Shown here: positions 51,501-63,976 of the stretch, in pieces
How the letters are laid out: every line of letters begins with the position of its first letter
Position numbering within the stretch: the first letter of the stretch is position 1
Source: Echinococcus granulosus
Lineage: Eukaryota > Platyhelminthes > Cestoda > Cyclophyllidea > Taeniidae
Assembly (NCBI RefSeq): GCF_000524195.1
Contig: NW_020170421.1
Coordinates: 196,500 to 260,499 of the forward strand
DNA: 64,000 bases
Direction: 5' to 3'
The notes under the pieces: generated by a model
The model's database searches: none
The model's input: only the letters and a program-made list of their open reading frames with translations
Told to the model about the DNA's origin: nothing
Position numbers and translations under genes: made by a program

Positions 51501-53940
51501 AATCCTTTGGTCTGTATGGAACTTCAATGTAAATGTTCTATTAAGGTTTTGTTCTCAGTCAACCCTGACGAAATTTTGTGGGCATGCATTCACCCAACGA
51601 GATTTTGAAACAACACATTTTCTATTATCGGCGCTTTAAGGTTGCATGAAGTATTCACAAGGACAAGGCGCCTAGCCTTATTTAAAAAGTGGCATGACTT
51701 ACATGTTCTCCCCGGTGTTTCTTGATCAACCAATTTGAAAAGGGACGGTCGTGTCCACTGGCGTTGGAAGTGTTCGTCTGATTCACCGTGATCCTTAGCT
51801 CCATTCAACTCGTCCGTCTTCTTGCCGACACACTGATTCCGGCCATTGACTCACCAGAGATTGCGGTTCACTCCAGCCACAAGGCCCCTACACCTTATAG
51901 AATATTCAGTTGTTGAAGGCAAGGCGAAACTCTAACCCATCAAATGATATTCACCTTACCTATGGGTCATCAAATAACATTTCGTTGAGGCAATTTGCCC
52001 ATTCAACGTCAATAAATGGTAAAGTATATTTTACTGTAACACTAAGAAAGAAGCAATCAGAAGGAATGGGATTATTTTAAACTAGTTACTAGCACTTGTC
52101 CTGTTTGGTTGCTCCACAGCTAATCGTTACCAAGATGCCTTTTTTTTAAAAAACCCTCGCGGTAAAGTGTTAGACAGTGTAAAAAATATCATTTAAAGAG
52201 TACCTCTGGAAAATATGAGTGTGTGATGTGATACGGTGATGAATGGGGTTTGGCAAATTAATTTGCCACGATAAAAGATGCTTTTGCGGTGCCATTTTTT
52301 AGAGGGCGAATGGGATGTTGGACGATTTCAGGTGTCGATGTGGCCAGCATTTAGAAGGATTTAGATAGGTGTTCGATGCCTACAGTTAATGGTTTATTAC
52401 ATTTGATTGCCAGACCTCTAAAAACTAATCAAGCCATTCGAACAGTTCGTTGGACTCTCTTCAGTCTGCCGGTCAGCCAGTCAGTCAGCAAGTTCCTCCC
52501 GGTTGTTTGACTGATGCCATGAATGTGCTGTGTCATTCTACATAAGGCCAGGGTCAATCAAAGTACTGCAAATGCGGGAGGCAAAAATGAAGGCCGTCTA
52601 GGGTCTCGGACGCCCTCCATTACCCACTCAATTAATCTGCTACTAGCTATCACGTGCGCAGATGCGTCGGCAAATAAAGACGTCTGCTTGAATCCTTTAT
52701 CTACTGGCTGCTAGGATTGGAAACTGGATACGACAGGAAGGAGACCTGAGCACAGGGACATAAAACCAGTTTGTGGCAATATTATTAGGCATGATATTGT
52801 GCGTATAACCTAAAATTTCATTTAACAACTTCAGGATGTGGTAAATACTGAATGACAGGACTTGCTATTTTTAGAGGGGCGACCGGCAACCGAGATCATC
52901 ACCTGTGAAGTTGCTAAAGCCACGCATTTTCTCAATAACTTTACAACCGACTCGATGATAGTGGTCAATGGTAGGATTTTCTCTAATGACCCGCCGGGTT
53001 GACTGGGGGAATGTGTGCAATGCAGCACGGACCCAACTTCCCGCCTCTCTCGTTTTTATCGCAGGCTCCACTCTGATCCATGCCGTCGTCATTCTTGCGC
53101 AAATATTTAGCGGATGGCTTCTGATCACCATAAGACAGTCACAAGCATGTTCTGGTTCTACCTTACTGGATAGTTCTCCGCGTTATAAAAAATGCAGATC
53201 TGTGCAGCCCAGTGTCCAGTGCAATCGCACAACCGCTATTCCAAGCATCAACCGATGTAAATTACCTGATAAATATTCCTTCAACATTACGAAGGCTTCA
53301 AGGTGTGCGACAGCAAGCAGTGTAATGTGGATGTATATCAATACCTATCAGAGATCTCCTATGAATTCCATAAGCCGAACTTACGTGCTGTGTCAAGATC
53401 TTCCGGTTGGCCATCTCATGCACTTAATATGAGTGTGCCAAGATGTCTTTATTGGGTGGATTTATTTCACTCTTAAAGAGCTTCTGCCCTATTCAAAACA
53501 AATAAGGGCATTCCTAAATTGCTCATCTCCACTCAGTTGAAATCCCCTCGTATTTATCGCGTTTCAATGCATTAATGCAAAAATCAAATCGCTTTGTTGC
53601 TATTTCCTTACTATTATAGGCGGTTGTGAAAGCGCACACGTCGATGGGAAGGTAGAATTTAACACATTTTGGGAAATGAACTCCTTCAACACTGCACAAC
53701 ATCGAGGTGTCAACAATTAGTTTATCAAAGCTGTGTTGAGAATGGTATTGGCGTTTGAAGAACACATTCACCATCGAGATAAAGTGTTGTTTATTAAACT
53801 AAAAGCGGCAAGCAAATAGTTGAATTGTGGCACAATATTAGTTGTCGTACACTTGCATACGAGAAGCGAGGTGTGGCGATCATCTGTCGCACAAATAAGG
53901 AATAATGAGTAAACCAAGTTACTACCTTGCCAAACCAACC
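45556..53940. other. Gene-poor stretch, no recognised gene
   Basis: More than 8 kb without an exon I can defend. The longest uninterrupted frames are about 50059-50440 (+, 127 residues, contains a GGGGS run and several Cys) and 52968-53432 (+, 154 residues, with one hydrophobic segment LVFIAGSTLIHAVVILAQI). Neither has a known motif or convincing splice sites. Short frames at 46164-46418 (+) and 47870-48103 (-) are similar. These may be relics of transposons or pseudogenes, or chance. Confidence 0.45.
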
Positions 53941-53944
53941 TCGC

Positions 53945-54950
53945 TTGTTTGTTTGATTAATAGCCTTGTTTTCAAGGGCATTTAAGTCTCTGTAATTGCA
54001 CTTCCACTGGGCGGTATGGCCATCCCCTCTTCACATCACCAAAGCATATTCTGCTCAGGTATTTTGCCTTCTTTCGTCTTCAGGGAAGTCTCAGGGCGCT
54101 ATGTTGGTAATAGTGGAAATCATGCCTGACCATAAAGAACAACAACTCCAACTTTTATTCCTAAATGCCAAACGTTTACGTGATGGAAGAAGGTTATATG
54201 CTGGCAATGGGAGAACATGTGACGACCCCTAGCAGAAAGTTTGAAAACGATGTCTACCTTCGGTACCTAACTTAGTCCCATGTTCTGCGAGACAAGTCAG
54301 GCGATGGTAGCCATAATTGATCTACGAAATCTTGTTGCAGAGCTGTCTGCGGTATCTGTACAAAGATGCTCATGAATTGAACATGCGGTATCTCCTCCAC
54401 TTGTCTACCAGACAGGTAGGACTGGACAGCATTGAAGGGGAACAAAGTGACAAGTAGGAAAAAGCGAAAAATCCATTTTAAACTTTGTCCTTTATTAACG
54501 GCTGAGCATTTAGGCTGGCACATTCCTCCCCCCTAAAACCTAACTACAGTCCCCAAGCAGCGTGAATATCCAGACAAAGTAGGATTCCCACGAGAAATTG
54601 TTGGTGTTGCAGTCGGATATCTCTCCAATTGCATAGAAATTCGATGACTAGCACGGTTTTTTTGTAAATGTCTTTCTTATTGTACCGAATACGCTGTAAT
54701 GGCTGACGCGGGAGTTTGATTAAGGGGAGCGCAGGACGTAACGCTCAAAAGGAAAGGGGACTACGCAATGCTTTGAATATTTGTTTAACGATTTGTTTTA
54801 GCTCCACAGGCACAGTAAAGCTCCGCCTTTGTACTCTTTGCGTAATGCAATAGCCTTTAGGCCTCGCCGGTAACCCCACAGCCCTTCTGTACGTCGACTT
54901 AGGGATTATGTGCTCCTTCGAACTCAGGGCAGTCTCGGGGAGCTTAAACA
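53945..54950 (+). mobile_element. Miniature LTR retrotransposon, full-length copy
   Basis: The 5' LTR (about 53945-54103) includes TTCCACTGGGCGGTATGGCC and TCGTCTTCAGGGAAGTCTCA. The interior starts near TTGGTAATAGTGG and contains AACATGTGACGACCCCTAGC, shared with the copies at 31785 and 62709. A purine tract AAAAGGAAAGGGGA (54747-54760) is followed by a 3' LTR (about 54762-54950) with CAGGGCAGTCTCGGGGAGCTTA. Both LTRs are eroded. No long open frame. Confidence 0.8.
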
Positions 54951-55954
54951 CCACAATATTCCAGTGTACGATCCGTCCGTTCGCCACGTGCAAATTTTCC
55001 ATCTATTTGTTCCCCGTTCAACATTTCAGTGCAGTCTAGTAACCGAACTCTAGAAAATTGATACATTTGTCTCCAGAAACAGGATCCTTATCTGATTACC
55101 GCCAAAATCGGTCCTATTTATGCCCTTTTCAGAATGAAATGTTTAATTATCGACTTGGAATTGCCCCTCAGGAGGAAAACTATGTCAATTTTTAACATCC
55201 CTCTTTAAGACTATCTGGAAATCCAATTTTACTATCGAAGAACACAAAAGGCTGAAGAATTGACCGATTTGCTGCGTTAAACATCAGTTCTGCAAGGGCG
55301 ATACAAAAATGTCCCATGGGGAGATAAACCTTCCCGAAATTTCTGGCGATCACTTTTAAAAGGGATAACTCTTCTAAAAAGTTACATATCATCATTTTTA
55401 TGAATTTAGACAAACGATTATATGCTTACAACTTGATACCCCTCATGACAACCCCTTTTCAAAGTTAATAGAATTTCCAAGATAGTGCCCCAGAGTACAA
55501 GGTGCATCAATCTATGGCTTTTCTTTCTTTAAGCCATCATCTACCTTTTTCCAAAATAGACGGGATATATAATTACACACTTGATTCTTCAGTCCTATAT
55601 TCCCCCATTTAAATATTGGAAACATGCCCCACCTCTACACGCCTGGAGAAGAAAAAGGGGAATAGACAATTGTCCCGACATAAATCGGCACTCAGATACT
55701 ACGAATATGAAAGGTAATGACTGTCCCCTACCTCAATTACTTTATTGACATGGTGAGTAAGGTGGATTACAAAAATGATGCACTTGCCTTTGACACCCGT
55801 GCAGCAACTGCCACGGAATTATGTAAACAATTACTTATCCCATTTGCGTTACAAATATTGCCACCAAGAAACCACCTGTCACCTACTTGGCATAATGCGG
55901 TCGTTTGTCAGAGTAGTCAGTTCACTAAATGGAATGGCATAGGAATATCTAAGA
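54951..55954. other. Spacer between two LTR-family copies
   Basis: AT-rich, no exon or repeat recognised. Short frames at 55192-55413 (-) and 55717-55959 (+) have no family match. Confidence 0.45.
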
Positions 55955-56140
55955 TGTAATACTTTGGTTATTTGTTTGTTTTGGCTTCGCGGGCCCTAAA
56001 AGCTCCGCTATGACGGCGCGACCTACAGACCATGCCAGTAACCCTCCCCCCACCCGCCCTTCTGTACGCCGACAATGCGTTTTCTGTCCTAGCATTGTGA
56101 TTTCTTTCGTCCTAAGGAAACATTCAACGAGCTGTAATGT
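55955..56140 (+). mobile_element. Solo LTR of the miniature LTR family
   Basis: Begins TGTAATACTTTGGTTATTTG and contains GACCATGCCAGTAACC, CCCGCCCTTCTGTACGCCGA and CAATGCGTTTTCTGTCCTAG before a degenerate 3' end near 56140. No interior or partner LTR follows. Confidence 0.8.
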
Positions 56141-56838
56141 ACAAGCATTTGAAATTGTTTTGAAAAGGCCAACTAGAAAACGTGTTTTCAGTGACAAAGG
56201 CAACAAATCTTAACGTCTAGAAACAGAACCCGTCTCGAATATTTGTCGGCTTACATATTTTTGTAGATATTTTGGAAATATGTGCAATCCATCATCATTC
56301 TGGTCACCAGTAGAATGAGTGAATAAAGGCGAAAGCGGTCTGCCATGGTGTAGCGAAGAATGGAAATGTGCAAAAGCCACGGTACGCTAAAATGCATCCT
56401 ATTTTTTCTCATGAGTCAAAGTTGTCAGCCCTGTAGATGTCAATTCAAAGGACAAACAAAGTGCTCTATCTAGCGGAGACGAGAATTATCCTGGGGATTT
56501 TGTAACCATCTCCAGAAGAGCGGAATTCTGGTCCGTAAAAACTCTTGATTAATGTGATCCTAACATCATGTTAGTTAGGAATAACTTCCAACGACGCTCC
56601 TCAAAGGGGACCGATGAAACCGAAATTTCCCTTTTCCGAAACCATTTAGCTGTCCAGCCCATTCTAGCACGTACATTTTATCAGAAGCGGAACCCTGTAT
56701 AATCAGTTTAATATCCAATGAAGGAAGTAAAGAAATAGGCAAGTAAAAGGGCAGTACATCTTGGCGCACACATACACATCGGAGAAATAGTGGCAGACAG
56801 TTGTCAGGATATGTTTGGGCTTTGTGGGCATCTCGTAA
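56141..56838. other. Presumed 3' UTR and downstream region of RALGAPB
   Basis: Lies downstream of the RALGAPB stop on the minus strand. No exon is recognised and no clear AATAAA is seen on the minus strand close to the stop. Confidence 0.45.
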
Positions 56839-59800
56839 TCAGTAGCACCGCTCAGCAGACCAGAGCAGCAGCTGGACAGCAGACGCGACGCGTCCTTTTG
56901 TACTACCCGTTGCCGCCGACGCCGTGACAGCAGCGAGACGCTTTCGGGCTGTAGTGTTAGTGGGATCACCAGAGTCAGCAGCAAGTCGGTGGAGAGTGTT
57001 AACAAGGGTTGAGCGAACCATCGCACCGAGAAGGGGTGCACTGAGCAGCAGTCCCGTGGTCAGTGGACCCGCCTCGTGGCCAAGATCATGGAGCTGCAGG
57101 AGGCCGAGGCGAAAGAGACCATTGCTGGCCAATGGATGCACTAGCGCAACCAAACTGCAGGAGAATTGGACCTCGAGTGCAGTCCTCAGCGGATTCGATG
57201 TTACTGACGCTGATGCTGTTGCGCTACCACCGCTTTCGCTTGTCCAGCCGGGAACCCAAAGCGCGTCTCCCCATGACTCTAGCCACAGAACTGCAGCCCG
57301 GAAATCCTCCGCCGAAGAACGATCTTCAGGTGGTTCTAAAACATCCCAAAAAATAATGACTTTAAAACCTGCAAACGTAAAGCATGAGATACTTTCAACT
57401 TCAATTCCAGAACTATAATTCTGGGGATTCGGTGCAAACAACTCGATGTAAAGCCTTTAAATAATGGATCATAGAGCAAATAAGTTCTTCAGACATCAGG
57501 AAGGGTAGCATCAAGCTCTGCATTCACCCTCCCGTGCGTTTACAATAAGCCATCATCCAGATCCCTCAGTGCATTTGGAGGCAATTAGAGCACTAAGTTG
57601 ATAGAAGTGCTAGAAAACGCAACCTAATAGAAGGGCAATATCACATCTCACCAACTGGATAGTATGACGGAGTGACATAGAAGGAAGACGTCCGCCGCAG
57701 GTAGTTGAATCTGTAGAGACACCCTAGTGAGACCTCAGAGATGACTCGGGCGAAATACAATGGTAAAAACCCCTGGCATCCGTCATTTTCAAGGCATGAA
57801 CAACAGTTGAGAGAGGAAAAGCTACCTACTTTCATCGATCTTCGTCCGTTTAGAGGGACACAATGTGACCACCTCAGTGAAGGCGTCAGCCCAATAGAAG
57901 AAGGTCTTCACGCCGTCAGGCGCATTCCGTCGGAGGCTTTCTGCAGCGCCACTACCAACACCGCAGGACTGTTGTCGAACATCAAAGCCAGAGAGGTGCA
58001 TCGTAGTGGCATCAAATCGGCTCGACCAAGGGGACTGAGACCGCTGCAGAGGTCCGCACCAGCCCGGGTGTTGTACGGAGTCCACACACCAACCGAGAGA
58101 GTGGAGGAAAGACTGGAAGTCTTTCGGTGTTTCTGACCAGTAGTCCTGCGCATTGTGCGTGTAAAAAACAACGCGAGACTCAAATTTTATCCACGATGAT
58201 TAGGCTGCAGTTTTAATTTTAAGATTTTTACACCAACTGCTAAAACTGCTGAAGTTAGGCGGTGGGACAGATCTTACTAGGTAGGCAAGTCACACATCTT
58301 AGCGACCGAATCCACACGTTAAAGAGCTTTGGACTGTTAATTAACCGACACGACAAAGAGTTAGGATGGAACTTCATCCATTTCAAACTGAAGCTAGTCC
58401 CAAGTTGAGAGAATGATATGATTTCAAACTGATAGAAGATCAAACAGTCTCCATTAAAGAAAGTGAACACACACCATCAAATAAGCGTAAGTATAACGTG
58501 CATTTATGCTATATCTAAGCTGACCCTATCGTGATCTTCACAAGAGGCTCTCAGACTACAAGAAACTCCAGCAAACACATGAATATAGCCACCTGTCCAA
58601 AACTGATTCTCCACACCAGCCAAGGAGGCATAAACCAAAGTCACAGAAAGGATGACATCATTATTTTAATAGGAACGGCACAATCGATGTTTCGCTATCT
58701 GCGTTAAACCAATGACGAAGCATTTCCACAAAGTAGAGGCAAATCGAAAGTAGATAAGAAAAGTGGGCTTCACCATGTTGCAGATGACATCCTCGAGAGA
58801 AGTTTGACCCTGCTTAACATAAAACACGAAGAGAGTGGCGGTGGATCTCGGACCAGTCAGCAATTGGTCATCTAGCTGTCTAGCCAGTGTGGCGTCAACT
58901 GGTATGAGGGCTGAGGGTATAAGGGAGGCAGCGTCCACACCCCCACCCACGTTCCGCGTGCCCGGAATGCGTCGCTTCCAGCCCGATGAACGCGCACGCA
59001 GGTTTGGGATGGAATTCGGTTGTGGGGAGTTAGTGACATGGTTGCTGTCGGCATTGGTACCTGAAGGCACGCAGAAGGAGTTGCTTGAGCCTTGCAGTGC
59101 GTTCACCGGGACGTATCCCAAGTGGCAAGCAAGGAGGTGACCTGAAGACATTGCATCAATTCGCCTGCAGCGAGGAACGAAAAGAAGCCCTGTTAAGAAC
59201 ATCGCACATCACTGAATAACCTATTTCCAAATAAGGGAAAATCACCACCTCTAATGGAGGTATGCCAGCTAATGCCATTTGTTCTGGCCCCATTTAGATT
59301 TTCAGGGCAGGAGCTAAGGTCAAAATTTCTATTTGCTCTTCCAGAGTAGCTATTGTCATAAAAAGGCAAATGAGCGGAAGTTTTGTTGCATGATGGAGGA
59401 CAATCCGGCCTCATATTCCATAAAAGGAAAACTTGATGCATCATATAATTTGATTGACCCCGCGGCATATTATTAGCTAAGTCCGTGAACAGATGAGAAA
59501 ATAGTCATCTCACAGCAAATTAAGTTGGATGCTTTCCATAAATAGTTCAACGGGAACAAAGTATAAACCAACTGCTTGACACTTCTCAACACCTCAGAGG
59601 TTAATAGAAACAAGTAGTGGTTCAATACTTTGATTATTTGCTTAAATCTACGTTTTGTTTAGGGCTCCCGGATCGTACTTCCGCTGGGCCATGTGGCCTC
59701 CAGACCTCTAGGTCGGCAATACGCATTCCACCCAGTTACTGCGTCTTCTTCTGTCTAAAAGGAAGCCTGGGGGCGCCGTATTGGTGACAGCAGAAAGCAA

Positions 59801-62800
59801 ATCCAACCCCAGAATGCAAATACCATGATTTCTACTATTGAATGCGAAACCTTAGAGTGACAGAGGAGGGACATCGGATGTGAACAACTGAAGCGACACT
59901 AGCCGTAGCCGTAAACCATCTGGAAAAGTTTGTTACGGGGCTTTTTACCGTACCTGTATGAAGATATCAATTAAGTGAACATGCGACAACCCCTCCACCT
60001 CTCTACTTGCTGGATAGAATGTAGGTAGATTTGGCTGGGTAGCAGTGAAGTGAGAACAGTGGTAAAAAGGAACGGATGTGAGACCTTCTCCTCACGGTAC
60101 TGTTTCAAACACCATCCTTCATTAGATGACTTTGCTTTCAGGCTAGTGTTCTTACGACTAGAGATGGGCATATGTGCTGCCCAGCACATTCTCACTTCCC
60201 CTATACAGTTTCCAAACAGGAAGAAATTCCAGATCAAGTGGAATTGCCAAGTGAGATCAGTGACGTTGCGATCAAATATCTTCTCAAGTATGCGCAAATT
60301 CAAAGACTAGTGTGAGTTTTTCTTACAGTACCGACTACATCGGGATGGCCGACGCGGGAGGTTGTCCAAGGGGATTATCGAGGACGATGCCCAAAAGAGA
60401 AGAGACCATGATTGCTTCTATTATTTATTGAACTCTTCGGCTAGTTTAGCGGACACTTAAGGCTCGCCCTTTTTCCTTCCGCTGGCACAATGGCCTCCGG
60501 GCCATGCCAGTAGCATTCATTCCCTTCTGTACGTAGCCCGTACACATTCTGCCTTAGTAATTACAAATTTTTTCGTCTTCAAGCAAACATTAATTCTTAA
60601 ACAAGAATTTTGGCCTAATTTTGACAAAGGAAGTGAACCGACTAATTTTAATGACAATATCTCATAAGATAACCAGATTGGTGGAGTATATGTTACAATA
60701 TAGTTATGCATGAATACCATATCCCTCACTTTGTATTGCTGTCATTCCAAAACAGCCTCTGGTGATTATCTGCCCACGGATGACCAATCCACAAAAATCC
60801 AAAATCATTAACTCTCCAGCCTCCTATAAAAAGCCATCACAGTGGTAATTTGGAGTAAACTAAACCCCCATGACCGAGAAGCAGGGCCTCGAAGACAAGT
60901 CAAAAGTACGCAGATTCAAAAAGGCTAACTCAAAAGTACTGACTGTGAAATGGTGGTTAACGATTTGCTACATTTAAAAAAAAAACTTCTTGCGGTTCAA
61001 GCGAGCCACTCTCTCACACTCAACGACCCTTCACCACCTGCGATTCAGAATGTGTTGTTGTAACCGTCTTTTAATGCGACTCATGATTTATTAAATCTGA
61101 TTAGGTTTCAAACCATTCTAAATGACTTCGTAAGATTAATAACAAAAAATCCAACCTAAACACAGCCTTTGTTTAAGCAGCTTTGTGATCATGGAAAACC
61201 AACAGCACAGACTCACAGCAAGAACTTGAAAAGAGCTCCAGCCAATACGGATAGGGGTCAAAATTAACAAACGATTCATATCTAAAGGGACTCACGAGGG
61301 TGAGACCACACAAAGTGTAGGCAACAGTCAACCATTATAATTCAAAAAAAGTCATTAAATGCCGATGAAAACTGCGGCGAATTGAAAAAAAATGCTTGTG
61401 GATTATATAAACCACCGAAGAATGCTCCTAAAGCTACAAACAAATGACCGCGCAGGGGGAATTAAGAGGTCAACAAAAAAAATGGCATGGAAGAATATCG
61501 TCATATATCAGACAAGCATGAGGCCTGACACTCATCCATCCAAGTTGGGCTAAGGCCATTTTAGCAAAGGAGACAAATTGGAGTCTTCCCAGAAAAATTC
61601 AAGTGATTTTGCCTGCAAATATTTTCCCAAAAAATGGCGCAAAAGATTTGAACATGTTGTTTGTCAACATGTTTACCGTTTAAAAAATGCCACCCATCGA
61701 GGTCTCAAAGTTGAGATTCAACAGTACCTCAGGCTTTCTAGAAGGTAACTAGTCGTAGGTGGCCCGGACGGTAACCGAAAAAGGGAACAATCTTGTAGTT
61801 AAAGTTCCAATTTCAGTGAATTTCACAATACCGTTGTGTAGAGCCGCACAAGTTATGCACTCTTTCATGGCCACCATAATCCCGCGTGAATTGTTGAGAT
61901 ACAAAACCGCAGTAAAGCCAAAAAGGGCGGAGAAAGCGCCTGTTTCCATGCAAAATAACCTGACATCCGCACAAAGCCCCTCACTCCTAGATAGTCTCTG
62001 ATCACCGTAGTAAGTCTGAACAAGCTTGAGCTCACGAAGACAAAAATAAACTATGGTCGACATTCAACCATGAAGCTTCGACCGAACCAATGAAGAGCAT
62101 TTAAAACTGCGCCTAACTACCGAAAACACTCTTCGCCTCTTAATCTCGTTCTCTCCGATATAACCTTGGAACCCATTGGAAAGTGCGATTGGACGTATTA
62201 GGCAGAAAAGAGAACTGACTGTTGGGGTCGGCATTGCTCCTCGGGGTAGGATGAAGTGAAGGCTTTAATTCGAGCCTTCTGGATGCGTCGTCCTAGGGCA
62301 GCGGTGCGTTCCGCCTCCGAGGCTATGAGCGATTTGAGTGCGTCTACCTCCCGCCGTGCCACCGAGCCAAACACCGACTGTGCCAGAGTTGGCATCTCTT
62401 TCTCTCTGAAAAAAGGATGGAGGAGGCAAGTGCATCATTAACTATCATTACCCTCTGAGCGCGCTGATCAAGGTACAGAAGTAGTAGGTAAAACGACGTT
62501 AGATCTTCATGATCTGCAAACAGATGGCTCATTTGTGGTGAAATTTCAAAGCCTTATTGTCATCAAAAAAGGCGTTTTTTTAGAAAATTTGTGACCTTTG
62601 CCATCGTTGGTTATTTGTTTACATAAAAAACAACAGGCGAAATATTTTCGTGAGGTCTTAAAGAGAATTTGAGTCCTCAGCAGTGGCAAGGAATATATTA
62701 ATTCGTGGTGCGCCAGTAATACTTTGGATGTTTGTTTAATTCTCAGTTTTTTTTTTAATGGGCCATTTCTGGCTCCTCTACTGCACCTTCACTTGATGGT

Positions 62801-63976
62801 CTGGTCTCCGCGCCATGCCAGTGGCCCTTCAGCCCAATACATACTCTGCTCTAATACTGTTTTATTTCGTCCTCAGGGAAGCCTCGGACCGCTTTATTGG
62901 TGGAAGTGGAAAGCGAACTTGATCACAAAGGCCAACTACCTTGGTTTTTAAACCTGATTGATACATCATAATGTGACAGAAGAACAGCATATGCTGTGGG
63001 TGGGGAATGTGTGAAGACCCCTAACAGAAGGGTTGAAAATGACGTCCAACCTCGGCAAATACCCTAGTCCCGTGATACGTAGAAATACTATTAACAACTA
63101 TTATATCACTTGCTTGCAAATACCCATACGATCCTGATTTCTTTTTCAAAATAGGTACTAAAAAGACGGACAAGGTTTTATTTTATTGCCTCAAACTAGT
63201 CAGCACAAAACCAAAAGTTTATGAGACTGTAATCTGGTGATCATAAGACAAAAACATTATCTACGGATGACCATAGTTTACACAGGAAGATTCGCTACTT
63301 CTGTATCCACGTAAACAGGATATTATGCTTTTTTTGAAAATAAGTTGGATAAATACGACAAGCCCTGGGTAAACTACATTGCTAAGAAACACACAAGGAA
63401 ATTCGTTCAAATACGAAAGTTGGGAAAATTTGACATTTCAAAGTGAAAAAGCTGTGTAGGCAGTGAACAACAATTTTGCTAATCGCCATCCACAAACTCT
63501 ATAGAGAATCAAGAGAGTCAATCGCTTCAAAAAAACCAAAATTGCATTGAAACGCTACACATGTAGGAATCAAAAGACACCTACGCTCTAACAAGCGGAA
63601 TATTATCCCTCGTCTTGGGCAAGAACGGATCTCCCGTCCCCCCCGACTGTCTAATCGGCCAGCTATTTTCCAGATAGCTCTTAAAATGTTTCGTATTCCT
63701 AAGTCGCTGAGTAGCTGGAGCAGCTCTCGTATCGTTCTCAGCACTTATTGGCTCATAGCGCAGTTTCCAAGACCAGAGGTGACGTCCAGAGGCATCGCGA
63801 AGAAAAGTGAAGACGGGTGAGGGGTCCGCAAGACTTCGGCAAAGGGCCGGTATGCTCTCGTTCACCCTTTTGCTGCCAGTGTTGGAAGTAGGCCTCATTG
63901 TCTCCGCAATGCTCAGGAGGAGGTCAGGGGCGGTTGGAGTGGAAGCAGAGGTATCTGGCGAGGAGACAAGAAAGTG
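56839..63976 (-). CDS. RALGAPB: Ral GTPase-activating protein subunit beta, C-terminal five exons (partial)
   Basis: Minus-strand exons 63976-63585, 62405-62220, 59164-58774, 58145-57830 and 57368-56839 (stop TGA) join in consistent phase into 604 residues. The protein continues past the right edge; human RALGAPB has about 1,490. Landmarks in order: FTFLRDASGRHLWSWKLRYEP; the Rap/Ran-GAP-type region beginning STATLFVFYVKQGQTSLEDV; FQSFLHSLGWCVDSVQHPGW; FYWADAFTEVVTLCPS; FKVIIFWDVLEPPEDRSSAE; and the C-terminal LVALVHPLASNGLFRLGLL ... GAMVRSTLVNTLHRLA. RALGAPB pairs with a catalytic alpha subunit to switch off RalA and RalB, downstream of insulin/Akt signalling. The acceptor of exon 62405 could be 62407; phase favours 62405. 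Two antisense LTR elements occupy its introns. A large overlapping frame on the + strand (56924-57418) is a shadow. Confidence 0.85.
59612..60600 (+). mobile_element. Miniature LTR retrotransposon, full-length copy, antisense in a RALGAPB intron
   Basis: The 5' LTR (about 59612-59780) ends GGGGGCGCCGTA and is followed by TTGGTGACAGCAGAAAGC, the primer-binding-like site. The interior has CTGAAGCGACACTAGCCGTA and the CCACCTCTCTACT stretch also seen in the copy at 31785. A purine tract AAAAGAGAAGAGA (60393-60405) precedes the 3' LTR (about 60409-60600), which begins TGATTGCTTC and contains CCGCTGGCACAATGGCCTCC. It sits in the 3-kb intron 59165-62219. Confidence 0.82.
62709..63090 (+). mobile_element. 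3'-truncated miniature LTR retrotransposon, antisense in a RALGAPB intron
   Basis: The 5' LTR (62709 to about 62895) ends with CCTCAGGGAAGCCTCGGACC and is followed by TTGGTGGAAGTGGAAAGCGA, then interior sequence with AATGTGTGAAGACCCCTAAC and AATGACGTCCAACCTCGGCA. Similarity stops near 63090, so the rest of the interior and the 3' LTR are missing. It lies in the intron 62406-63584. Confidence 0.8.

Noticed and set aside
56924..57418. 164-residue open frame on + that looks protein-like
   Set aside because: It overlaps the last RALGAPB exon on the minus strand, whose family motifs (VIIFWDVLEPPED, LVHPLASNGLFRL) and phase-consistent splice sites are convincing. The + frame is its shadow.
58835..59140. 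101-residue open frame on +
   Set aside because: Antisense shadow of the RALGAPB exon 59164-58774, which carries the STATLFVFYVKQGQ motif.
61749..62063. 104-residue frame on - inside the RALGAPB gene, considered as an extra exon
   Set aside because: Exons 62405-62220 and 59164-58774 join in the right phase without it, and it shows no RALGAPB motif or convincing splice sites.
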